60,000 nt of DNA from Adiantum capillus-veneris (taxonomy: Eukaryota > Streptophyta > Polypodiopsida > Polypodiales > Pteridaceae): assembly GCA_014529385.2 (NCBI GenBank), contig CM043966.1, positions 36,498,739-36,558,738 of the forward strand. Direction: 5' to 3'. Below are positions 47,281-58,272 of the stretch, piece by piece; the stretch's first letter is position 1, and every line of letters begins with the position of its first letter. Below the pieces are notes generated by a model that was given only the letters and a program-made list of their open reading frames with translations, was not told the origin of the DNA and did no database searches. The position numbers were made by a program, and so were the translations under genes.

Positions 47281-48770
47281 AATTTAATTTCTTTTACTTC
47301 TAAAAGGAGCTAGTTTTTTTGTTTATTGTTTTGTTTAGAGCCCAATCTCACCACAAGCTTGTAGGGATGTGGAAAAGTAAATCCATGTGCTATAATCATG
47401 CTTTATTTGCATGCTTCTTGATACCTTTTGACTGGGTCCAGGTGTGAAGAGGCTTGTAAGGATACCAAAAAATCCAAATTCACAGTTTTAACATGCTATC
47501 GCCACTCAAAACACTAGTGTTGAGTGATGTGGTGCAAATATCGGATGATATGCAAACTTGTGTAGGGGCTGCTATGCATATGCAAAGCCTCAAAGATATG
47601 TAAGTGCAAGGGAGATTTATGTGTGCCAGCTCAACTACAAAGAAACCAACCTAGGCATGCCCGCTATCCCCTCAGTCGGACAAGGCTCTTACTTGTAGCA
47701 TATCTAGTCAAGGTGCTACCTTCAACTACATCTACCAACCATTCCTACCAAAGTAATAATAAGAGCTTAAATAGTGCCAAATGTAGAATCTATACTATAT
47801 ATAATTGAGCTTAAAATTTTCCAGAAGGAGAGTGCATCCATGTGTCACTCTCTCCTTCATTTCAAGAACCCTAAGAAACATTTGGTTTGAAATGTAAAAG
47901 TGAAGGGTAAATAGCAAGTCATTGGTTTGAAATGTAAAAGTGAGGGTAAGTAGCAAGTACTCTCATGGTAGAAAATAAAAAGACTTAGTTTTGACTTCTC
48001 AGTTCTGTCAAAAAGTCACAATACTATATTTATATTCATATTATTTAAACTCTTTAGCAAGCCCATGGAGTTTGACTCCAGCCTTCAATTTTGAAGGGTG
48101 ATTACTTTTGTTTTTGTAAAGGGTGTCTCTACTCCATATTTTGAAGGCCGTAAAGAACACCGAGCACTATATAGCATGGACGTGGTTAAATGAGATCAAA
48201 GATAGAGGTGACAGATCATGACACACATGCATTGTAGACCATGCAATAGGAACCCAAATTTACAGATCAATCTGCACTTACAATGTAATGCATAGGAGTA
48301 CCATGATCTTCAGTGAAAGCATGTGAGTGTGGTGGTTAGAGCCCATGTGGCTTTGACGTGCAAGGTGCAAGAGAATCTTGACAAGATCAAATTTACTTGC
48401 TGGCCTAAATTTACTTTTTCACCCAAAATTTACTCGGAAATCCAAATTCAACAGTCCAAATGACCCCCAATGTCGATCCAATTGGGATGTGCCCGGGCTA
48501 GATTGTGTGGAGCATAAAGAACTCCCTTTTCCTTTCAAGCATTGAAATTTATACTTGAGCTTCAGAAAATGTAGAACCTTCAAAGATTTCATGCATTGTA
48601 TAATGTTGAGCTAAAATATCGCACTTGGCACCTTCATGTATAATTTTCCTTCCAGCCCCAAGAATGTGCTCATTGCATGTTGTAGCTTTGCACAAAGGGT
48701 CAAAGTCAAATGATCTCAAAGTCGATTGGTGTTACCTACACCTTGTGTGGTGTCGACACCATGAGTATGT
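47281..48770. other. Intergenic, no gene recognised
   Basis: The only structure seen is a two-copy tandem repeat at 47883-47965 (TTGGTTTGAAATGTAAAAGT) of about 43-bp period. Confidence 0.6.
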
Positions 48771-48771
48771 A

Positions 48772-48772
<1 letters not shown>

Positions 48773-48838
<66 letters not shown>

Positions 48839-48860
48839 GGGCGGGGGGGGCGGGGGGGCA
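48773..48860. repeat. (GA)n followed by G-rich run
   Basis: About 30 GA units, then GTGGGGGGCGGGGGGGCGGG, the same GA/poly-G pairing as at 641-772 but in the opposite order. Confidence 0.97.
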
Positions 48861-49240
48861 GGGTTTCTTGAATAGGGCCTGTCAAAAATAATTTTTATAA
48901 TCGAAGAAATCTCCAAATAAGAAATTGCACACTAAACAGGCTTTTGAATTTTAGGTTGAAATTTGAAGAATTGATAGTATTGACACTAAAACTTGCAAAA
49001 TTTTGTCAATTTTCTTTATTGGCAAGCTTGAAATCTAGCCAAAAATTTGCAATTTTAGTGGCAAAAATACAATAAACCTGGCTTATTGCAAACATTGGGA
49101 ATCTCAAACAGCCCCAAAACAGAAGAGCATGATAGACATAGAAAAGTTGAATCCCCAGTACATCCACGATCACTCTCTCACCACCCCGAGCACACCTATT
49201 GAATTTTTGCTACACCCTTGCATGGGGCACTGGTGTGTGT

Positions 49241-49241
<1 letters not shown>

Positions 49242-49305
<64 letters not shown>

Positions 49306-49468
49306 GCCTTAAAGGTATCCATGTGTCACTTAAAGGGTTACTGTACTTTTCCTTTTGAAAGCCATAAAGAAACTCTAGGTTTCAAATTTAATACTTTGAT
49401 ATCTATACTACTTCTTTATAAAGCTTGAGAAATCCTCGAGCATTAAAGCCTTCCACACACCAAAAAAT

Positions 49469-49523
<55 letters not shown>
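49242..49523. repeat. (GA)n at 49242-49302 and (CT)n at 49470-49522
   Basis: The two tracts are reverse complements about 170 bp apart and could form an inverted pair. The sequence between them has no gene. Confidence 0.95.
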
Positions 49524-49525
<2 letters not shown>

Positions 49526-49728
49526 CGTGCGTGGGTGAAGCACCACTTTTTTCAAGAATGTAGAACCTCACATGCATCGACAACAATCAAGACGATTATC
49601 TCTGCTATCCCATGCCACTACTCGTTAGGGAGCATGAGTTTGGCAAATTGGCTTGCAGAGAAGTTAGAACTATAGCGCCACAAGTCTAGGGCTCCTGGTC
49701 CCAACTCAGTGGCCACAACTCTCACCCG

Positions 49729-49745
49729 TGTGTGTGTGTGTGTGT

Positions 49746-49782
<37 letters not shown>

Positions 49783-49804
49783 TGAGAGAGAGAGAGAGAG
49801 AGAG
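49729..49804. repeat. Compound (GT)n(GA)n microsatellite
   Basis: About 25 GT units with one interruption, then about 12 GA units. The sequence from 49805 to 50362 has no recognised gene. Confidence 0.96.
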
Positions 49805-51018
49805 GGATAGAGAGAGAGCACCCACATCCATCCCCCATGGCAGCTGTGTTAGTTACCTTTTAGCGCTTCTCTTGTCCTTGCAACAAGATTGGCCTTGCGA
49901 CTATAATTTTTGGCCATTCATTTCTCAGCTCCCTGCCACACAAGTGGTGTCATCGGTGGCTGCTCTCTTGCACCTTGCTCAACTACATGATGGACGTCAC
50001 ACACTCACAACATATCTTCCATTGGAATGCGTAAGGTCAAGGTTTTGAAATATAGAAATATTGTGGGAACTATTTAGTTCGTAAGGAAAAATGAAACCAG
50101 TTATGTTACCTTTCCAAGAAAATAGACACCTGCTTAGAATTTGGAAGCAAGATAGGCAAGTATCTATGTGTTACCATGATAGAAAGATCATGCCTTGTTG
50201 ATATAGAAATCCCTAAAAGGAAAAACTTATGTAATGAAGAGCGAGTTTAGACTCTATTTTGGGATGTGAGGTGTCTTTTGAAGAACTTGGAATTGTTTAC
50301 AAAGTAAGGACTATGAGCTCAATATTTAAGTGAAAAAACAAGTTTGGTGCCTACACGTAGGTACTATTGTAAGGTCTCTGACCCGATCACAAGAGCACCC
50401 TTGTACCACGAAATGAATACAATGGAATAAGTTACTAGTTTTAGCAGTTTTCCAGATTCTGTCAGTGCCATGATGTTTAGAATGTTATAAAGCTTCAAAA
50501 TGTGAATTAAAATAATTTTTGTGAAAATTTTCTAAAAATCGTAAGTTTTTGGTCACCCGACCCGTCCAGTCTCGACCGTCTCGAAAATCTGCACCCGTAC
50601 CCCGAATTTGAAAAAAATGCATTTTCGGACCTCGGGGGGGCTGCTAAATATGGCAGGTACTCAGACCCGTACGTCTTAGTTAGAGCCTAGTATAGCAATT
50701 TACGGCATCAAAATCCGACTCGTATGGCCCGTTTTAGCCTAAAACCAATTTTTCACAAAATTGTCCGGGAGGCACCGGGGGCCCGAGGCTGTGTGGGAAC
50801 AGGTCCCAGCCCACTCCAGATCTGCTTTAGCAGCTAGGGGGCGCCCTCTTGCTTTGTGGGAGTCTTGGGGAAGCTGCCAAGCCTGCAACTCAGTGTGAGA
50901 GTCAGTTTACTGAGCCAACTGGACACTTGGTGGGTAGGCAACTGGACTTGCCATGCAAGGACTGAGTGCTCATCCAGATGCAATTAGCAACACAAATCGA
51001 TTTTCAGCCTGTAGGAGC

Positions 51019-51029
51019 CTATTTAAAGG
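51019..51029 (+). promoter_or_regulatory. Candidate LTR TATA box
   Basis: CTATTTAAAGG sits upstream of a CA-rich stretch and about 0.9 kb before the putative first ATG. It is conserved in the 3' LTR at about 58924. Confidence 0.45.
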
Positions 51030-51934
51030 CCTACACACACACACACACATAGACATATATGCTCACACACACACATTGCATACTCACACACCTACACACT
51101 GGGAAGGTGGTGTCGGCACACACACAGCTTTTGAGGAAGAAGCAAGGAGGGAGGTGCTGCCGAAATTCCCATCTCGAGGATTCATTGCATCAGAAATTTA
51201 AGAGGATTCTCAGCCCCTAATCACGGTAATTATGGTTTAATTACTGCTCTTCTTAATCTCATCATTACCCACTCATAATTCTTGTCTACTATGCCTACTT
51301 TTAGCTATAATTCTCTATAGCTGCTCTCTAAGTTTTCATAGCTATACTTCATTACATAATTATCATTCATTTAGTTAATTTATTCAGCCATTCATCATCC
51401 TTAATCAAGGATTAATGCATGATTAGGAAAGATTCTCTCTCTAGGGGGTATAGTCAATAAATTGTCAGCTAGTAATAGTGTAGATTTGTCAGAATTCAAT
51501 CTTTCACTACTCAATAGAGTTGTAATTAAATTATACTTAATCTTCTCCCACATTTAGATGCGATTAAGGCTGAAAATTAATTTGTCATTAGTCCAATAAG
51601 AAGAAGGTTTTTCCATCACACATGCCTGCGGTCACTCTGCACCTTCATATTGTTAGAGGAAAATGAATGAGCTTGCTTACTTCATATCTTTCGTGAATCA
51701 ATTAGAAAAACTCTGAATTTTCTTAATCATCTAAACCAAGTAATTAACCATAGAGTCGTTTCCCATAGGGTGGATACAGAATTACCCTAAAAATTGCTAG
51801 GGCAAAAAGGAAAAAATCTAACCTCTGGCATAAGGAGGAGTCTTTAATAAATCTAATCTGCCGATTGGTTTGTCATGTTACTCTCGGACCTTAGCTCTTT
51901 TTTTTTCAAGTCTATCATTTAAGTAGTGAGAAAA

Positions 51935-52075
51935 ATGGCCCCGGTTAAGAGAACTCGCTTCGGTGGAGCCCACGACCGCGAGGCGGGAACAAGCAAGGTC
52001 AACGGAAAAGGAAAGGCCCCCATGGACGAGCAAATACCGGCCATCTCACGGGCTATTGACGAAGAAATGGAAGAG
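51935..52075 (+). CDS. Putative LTR-encoded first exon of Gag (47 codons)
   Basis: An ATG at 51935 opens MAPVKRTRFGGAHDREAG and runs 47 codons to DEEMEE, where a strong donor (GAAGAG|GTAGGT) occurs in phase 0. The frame stays open only a few codons further. The peptide is basic then acidic, with no domain. The matching acceptor would be CCATGTAG|GTACCG at 53988, also phase 0, which joins it to the gag body in frame and removes a 1913-nt intron that contains the U5 end and the primer site. The exon and donor are intact in the 3' LTR (from 59838), with few changes. Splicing is inferred, not shown. Confidence 0.55.
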
Positions 52076-52373
52076 GTAGGTCCCAAATTTCTATTCAAGT
52101 TGTTTAATTAACATTGCATACGCTTAGTTAGGAATGAACATATCCCCGAACATGTTGGAGAAATCCGACAGAAATCTCGGCATTGAATGCATAGTACATT
52201 TAAGTATAAAGTAGGAAAGAAATGATTGATGGGTATGCTGGTTGCAAGAGGAAAGAATGTTTGCTAGGGAAAATTTAGCTCGACATGTTCATTTTATTTC
52301 CAATGTTGAATCATTCCTGACCCCCCTACTGATCACAGGGGGCAGAGTTCCTCGTTAGGGCTCTTGAATCCAC

Positions 52374-52483
52374 GACTTGCTTTCTATGCGGTGGATACCC
52401 ATGACTTGCTTTCTATGCGGTGGGAACCCACGTCTTGCTTTCTATGCGGTGGGAGTGTCCATGACGTGCTTTCTATGCGGTGG
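52374..52483 (+). repeat. Minisatellite in the LTR, four copies of about 30 bp
   Basis: GACTTGCTTTCTATGCGGTG and close variants start at 52374, 52403, 52432 and 52463 (periods 29, 29 and 31 bp). Only the first 1.73 kb of the 3' LTR is in the window, so its copy number there is unknown. Confidence 0.92.
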
Positions 52484-53156
52484 ACATACCTAGTTGTATG
52501 GGCAGCTAGGCGACAATGGGAGGAGTGAACTCTCGCTGGAGGGGGGATGTTGTACCTCCAGAACATTGGAACTTTTATGAATAAGTTTAAGTAGAATTTT
52601 TACTAGAATTCTGTCTTGGTGTTGTTTGCAATACTGGTTGAAGGACTGTTTTAACGAACCATGTGATTCGGAATTAAACAAGGAATATCTATGTTGAACA
52701 ACCTTTGTGGTAGTAATTAGGTCACACGAGGAAGTGTGAGTGTGGGGGTGGAAAGTGGGGGCTTGGCTCGGGTTGCCAATGCCTACGAGATGGGTGGTCC
52801 CGATTGGTCGGAACTCTCTGTCCCCATAGTGCTTACTCGATATTGGTATTACTCATTGCCCCTAGAGCAGCGAATCCTCGAGAGTATGTGCTTGTGAAAC
52901 ATGGGGAAAAAGACACTTGGGGTTTCTCTCCTCTTGGAAGGTGGGTCTTAGGATCGCTAGATAGTTAAGTATGCTTCCCCTGCGAGGTGGAGCTAGATCT
53001 CGTTGCTAGTAGGCTCGAACTCGACTCACTTTGTGATGAGAGATCGTCCGCTAGTTGAACCCTGAACCATTTTGTTTGCTTCCGCTATAGATCTAGTGGA
53101 CACCAGGTTTACCATCAGATCTGTTGTTTGATACGAGGGGGTGGGGACCTCACACC

Positions 53157-53168
53157 TGGTATCAGAGC
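53157..53168 (+). promoter_or_regulatory. Primer-binding site for initiator tRNA-Met
   Basis: TGGTATCAGAGC, two bases after the LTR end CACA, is the standard plant PBS complementary to the 3' end of tRNA-iMet. It primes minus-strand DNA synthesis. Confidence 0.95.
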
Positions 53169-53988
53169 CTAGGTTAGGTTGGGAAAATAAAGTCGTATTG
53201 TTTGAACATTTAAAAGGAACTGAAAGTATATAGGTAGTTGATCCGAATTCCTTGCATTGGTGTTGCACGAAGACCCCGTGCTCGAATATCGGAAGTTCCA
53301 AGTGTTTGAGCTTATTTATGAGCAAGCTTGAAGATCCCCTGTTAACCAATTCAGGCGAGATGTCATGGAGATATTGTTGAAGGCTTATACGCCACACTCC
53401 ACTCGCATTGACAAAGGATGGGAACTTGATTGGACATTTCCAGGAGGGGTTTACTACATCAATGCTCGGAAGCTAGGGTGCCTGGCTACCGACTTGAAGA
53501 AGATACGTTGGGGAGAAGAGTTGAGAGTAATAGAGATATTCTACTTGGTGCCCACATGATTGGAGCAGACTGTTTCGGGCAACTCCAACCAAACCATCAA
53601 CGACTGGCTCTTGGAGAAGGTCACCAATGTGATTCCAGCAAACCGAGTCAAAACCTTTGGATTACTGAAAACGGAACTCCGGCCCGATATCTTATTTATT
53701 ATCCCCTCAAGAATGTGTATAAGAACTATTACACGAATGAAGTAGTGCATCATGTCAATACCATTTCCTAGGCGTATGTTATACGCAATCCATAAATCCA
53801 TGTAATAAGCGGCCATCAGTCATTCTAAACCTTGAGGAGTTTCCATTGTAATAAATTTCCATCAATAAAGTGCTTTTTGTCTCTGAATCTCTGTCTCTTG
53901 ATAAAGTGGAATTTTGAATTTTATTAAAGTCTCGTGTCTATCTTGAAATTCAAGTAATGGTATCAAGAATTTCATATAACCCATGTAG

Positions 53989-56772
53989 GTACCGCCTGTT
54001 GCTCTGTACTCGGCAGCGCAAGAGAAGAAGCTTCTCCTCAAACAAGCCCAACCTCCAATCTTTAAGGGCGAGGGGGCAAATGTAGAGAGAGATGTGGAAG
54101 TATGGATGGAAGCCATGGACGATTACTTTGAAGCTGCGGGAACCCAACCCGTAAATCAGACCATGCTTGCGATGTTCCGCTTGACTGGCGACGCCAAGAT
54201 ATGGTGGAAGCAACATTGCAGAGACCTGGACATTAAAGGATCTTCCCAATCTTGGGAAGACATCAAGGCTGCGATAATGGGGCGTTATTTACCACCTGCC
54301 TGTAGGACCTTGAGAATGAATGAATTCTTTTCACTTCAGCAGCTGAATTCAACTGTCGAAGAATACTATGCAAAGTTTGTCACTCTTCGGAGATATGCTC
54401 CTAAGATGACCTTGGAACAACAGGTGGCAAGGTTCTGTCAAGGACTAATCGATCCCTTGAACACTCGGCTGGAGGCTCTTAGGCCGTCAACACTACAGGA
54501 TGCCTTGTTGAGGGCTAAACCTCTAGCTCTCGAAGTACAAAAGGCTAATCAGAATAGGAGGAATCAATGGGCAAAGAGGGCAAGGAACACTGCTTGGGAC
54601 AACAGACCAGCCAACCAAACCTATAACCAGCGCCCTATTGTGGCTACCACCACAACCATGGAGTTCCTTGATGTTCGATGCTATGGTTGCGGCGAGCATG
54701 GACACTACAGATCCAATTGCCCCAGGAACATTCATGCAACCAACGCCAATGCCATACCCTTGAATACCCGTGGGCGTGGCCAAGCTAATGGAAGAGGAGG
54801 ACGCGGAAGAATGAACAGAGGGCGAGGGCATGGAGCTACCGCCAGAGTGAATGCCGTAGTAGTTCAACCAACTGTGGGTGATGAAGCAGTGGAGAGAGCA
54901 ACCCTACATGCTGCAATTGACAATCCCAATGGTTGCGAGCAATACGCAGTCATTCATACGCCAGGATCTCTCAGAGGTGAACAAGTTAACTTCCTTATAG
55001 ATTGTGGCAGTACTCTTTCATTTCTTTCACCCAGATGCATGAGAAAGCTTAAGCTAGATAAGTATCCGTCAAGCAAGCTAGTTTTCGAGTTCGCAAACGG
55101 CAAGGAGGTAGTATCTCAACACTCTGCATGCAAAATTGACTTTGATTTAGGGGGACACCCAACTTCTACCCAATTTCGAACCCTACCCTTAGGATTCTTT
55201 GATGGGATACTGGGGATGGACTGGTTAAAGAAAAATAAGGCCCATATCCATTGTGCACAAGGAAACTTTACATTTACAGATAACTTGGGTAATGAAGCCT
55301 TAATTCAGGGGGAAGATGGGAGACCTAGGGCTATTCTAGTTAAGGCCAGCAGACTCTTGAAGGGACTAAGGAAGGGTCAGCAAATATATGCAGTTAAACT
55401 CAATAAGGTGGACCAATCAGATACCTCACTTCGACCAGACAGGCTGAGGGAGTATGATGACGTATTCCCCGAAGACCTTACGAATCTTCCACCACACAGA
55501 GAGGTAGATCATGGGATTGAGACTATCCCTGGGTGTGAACCTATCTCAAAAAGACCTTATAAAATGTCACTTCCGGAGGCCATCGAACTCAAAGAACAAC
55601 TTAGGCAACTCATTGAGCAAGGATTCATTTGACCCAGTACTTCTCCTTGGGGTGCTCCAGTTCTTTTTCAGAAGAAGAAGGATGGGACCTTAAGGCTATG
55701 CATAGAATTCCGTGGGCTGAATCAGGTAACTGTCAAGAACAAGTATCCAATTCCAAGGATCGACGAACTCTTGGACAGGCTCCATGGCGCCAAAATATTT
55801 ACAAAGATTGATCTAAGGTCAGGATATTACCAAATCAGGATCAAGGAATCAGATATTCCAAAGACAGCTTTCAACAACAGGTATGGACACTACGAATTCA
55901 CAGTAATGTCTTTTGGTCTAACAAATGCTCCTGCAAGCTTCAATCGACTCATGCAGGATATTTTCAAAACTTACCTGGACGACTTTGTCTTGGTTTTCTT
56001 TGATGACATTCTAGTCTATTCTAAGAATGAAACAGATCACAAGGAACATTTTCGCAAAGTACTTGATCTCCTTCGAGAACACCAGCTTTACGCTAAAGAG
56101 AGCAAGTGCACTTTTTGCTCACCAAAGGTCAACTATCTTGGATTTGTCATTTCGGCTCAAGGGATTTCAGTGGACCCAGACAAAGTTAAGGACATCGTTG
56201 ACTGGCCTCAACCATCCACTGTCAGCGAAGTAAGGGGATTTCTTGGAATAACGGGATGGTACAGGATTTTTGTCAAGGATTATGCACGTATTGCTACACC
56301 TTTGACGGAACTCCTGAAGAAAGGAATGAGGATCGATTGGAAGACCGAGCACGAGTCTAGTTTTGCTAAGCTAAAAGAATTCTTGGTCTCAGCTCCTATT
56401 TTAAAGCTTCCAGACTTCAGTAAAGAATTTGAAGTAGCAATAGATGCTAGTAAGTCTGCTCTAGGCGGAGTTCTTACTCAAGAAGGAAGACCGGTGGCGT
56501 ATACTTCGCGAAATCTGAAGGATCATGAGAAGAATTATCCCACTCATGATTTGGAACTTTTAGCAGTTATACATGCAGTGAAGTTATGGAGACATTATCT
56601 TCTTGGACGCAAGTTTCAGTTGGTTACAGACCACAAGAGTTTAAAGTGGATTTTTACTCAACCCATTCTCAATATGCGACAACGGCGATGGATAGAGCTA
56701 TTACAGGAATATGACCTTGACATAAAGTATAGACCAGGGAAGGAAAACGCAGTTGCAGATGGTCTTAGCTGA
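53989..56772 (+). pseudogene. Chromovirus gag-protease-RT-RNase H polyprotein with one internal stop
   Basis: One frame runs from a splice-acceptor-like TAG|GTA at 53988 to a TGA at 56770-56772. Gag starts LYSAAQEKKLLLKQAQPPIF and continues WMEAMDDYFEAAG and AKIWWKQHC. Its zinc knuckle CYGCGEHGHYRSNC is at 54679-54720. Protease: active-site LIDCGSTLSF, with DCGS at 55000-55011. A TGA at 55630-55632 interrupts [12 protein letters not shown] where relatives have Arg. [35 protein letters not shown] and catalytic FFDDILVYS (DD at 56002-56007). RNase [39 protein letters not shown]. No ATG precedes the conserved gag start in this frame; the first is at 54106, which supports the spliced start. Otherwise intact. 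Confidence 0.9.
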
Positions 56773-56779
56773 AAATCGT

Positions 56780-58241
56780 TTCTCGGAGCTATCTCTATTC
56801 CAAATAACCCTATCTGAGATAGAATCAAAGAAGCATCCCTCGAAGATCCAGAGTACCAACGTATGGCTTCATTAGTCCAGCAGAATAAGATGCTGAAGCT
56901 AAAGATTACTCTCTTATGGGAGGATGTCTTTACTACAGACATAGACTCTGTGTATCCAGAGACCCAGCTTTAAAGAAGACCATTATATATGAAGCACACG
57001 ATAGCCCTACATCCGCACACCCAGGCTATGCTAAAACTCTTCACGCCGTCAGAAGGAGTTATTTCTGGTCTGGAATGAAAGGAGACATACTTCGCTATGT
57101 GAGGCAATGTCTTTCTTGTCAACGGATAAAGGCCAAAAGGATCAAATTACCAGGGCAACTTCAACCTCTTGACATACCCCAGATGAAATGGGAATGCATC
57201 AGTATGGATTTTGTTGCAGGGTTACCTTCTACAGGAGGTTATGATTCTGTTTTCGTGGTTGTTGACATGCTCACAAAAGTGGCTCATCTAATACCCGTAA
57301 AGACAACCTTTACTGCTTCAGATATTAGTCGGGTATTCATCAAGGAGATTTTCAGGCTACATGGTCTACCCAAGCGTATTGTCAATGATAGAGATGCCAA
57401 GTTTACATCAAAATTTTGGACTTCTCTTTTCCAATCTATTGGGTCACAATTAGCTTTCAGTACAGCATACCATCCACAAACAGATGGGCAAACTGAAAGA
57501 GTTAATCAAGTCATTGAGGACATTCTCAAAGCCTATTGTTCGTAAGAACCAAAGAAGTGGTTACAATATCTACCTTTGGTAGAATATGCTTATAACTCTT
57601 CCGAACACAGAAGCATTGGAATGTCACCTTTCAAAGCTCTTTATGGACAGGACTGTTTAGCACCACTGAAATTTTCAGATCCAACCATCAGAGTAGAAGC
57701 CTCTAGAAAGATGTTAGAAGATATGGAAGCACAGACTAGAGCCATTCGCCAGGACATTCAGGCAGCTCAAGATAGGCAGAAGCACTATGCAGATAAGAAC
57801 CGCACAAATAGAACTTTCAAGGAAGGAGATAAGTTTTTTCTCCGAGTCCGACGTAAGAAAAGCAATTTATCGCTAGGCAGATACACGAAGCTAAGCCCAA
57901 GGTATTGTGGACCATTTGAGATCGTTAAGGTTGTAAGTGACCAGGCCTACAAGCTAAAGTTACCTGCAAACTTGAAGGTTCATGATGTATTCCATGTCAG
58001 CTTACTCAAACCCTATATTCCCAATCCTGATCAATTCTTGGACTCAGATCAGATAGTCATGCCAGCACAAGGAGTTCTCGAGCTCCAACCTGACTATGTA
58101 CTTGAAACAAGGGAAAGAAAGTTACGTAACAGAACCATCACGGAGCATCTAGTAAAATGGAAGGATTACCCTGAAGAAGATGCAACTTGGGAGGACGAAT
58201 TGACGCTCTTAAAAAATTACCCAAACTCATTCTTGAGATGA
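56780..58241 (+). pseudogene. Chromovirus integrase with chromodomain, one stop and one frameshift
   Basis: After the TGA at 56770 (LS-K, relatives LSRK) the frame continues into the spacer, then shifts by about 56916. The integrase zinc finger reads HDSPTSAHPGYAKT and CLSCQRIKAK. The catalytic acids are in SMDFVAGLPS (about 57206), NDRDAKF (about 57386) and QTDGQTERVNQ (about 57495). A TAA at 57543-57545 follows KAYCS where Gln is likely; the same frame then runs open to 58241. It includes the GPFEIVKVVSDQAYKLKLPA module and, at about 58095-58225, a chromodomain ending EHLVKWKDYPEEDATWE. Chromodomains steer integration toward marked heterochromatin. This copy cannot make full integrase without suppression. 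Confidence 0.88.
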
Positions 58242-58260
58242 GGACATCTCAAATTTTTCA

Positions 58261-58272
58261 TGTTGGGGAGGT
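58261..58272 (+). promoter_or_regulatory. Polypurine tract
   Basis: TGTTGGGGAGGT directly abuts the 3' LTR start (TGTAAGG) and is the expected plus-strand primer. Confidence 0.8.

Larger units (their letters stand above)
50368..53154 (+). repeat. 5' LTR of the chromovirus
   Basis: It is aligned with 58273-60000 over its first 1730 bases. A TATA-like CTATTTAAAGG at 51019 suggests transcription starts near 51050, giving a long R-U5 of about 2.1 kb. Gag's apparent first exon (51935-52075) and a minisatellite (52374-52483) lie in this part. Confidence 0.92.

Noticed and set aside
50953-51201. 82-codon ORF in the chromovirus LTR, repeated in the 3' LTR
   Set aside because: It crosses a CA repeat and the probable transcription start, and has no domain; being present twice follows from LTR duplication.
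53365-53559. 64-codon ORF in the chromovirus leader as a separate gene
   Set aside because: It lies inside the proposed intron between PBS and gag and shows no domain; more likely leader sequence.
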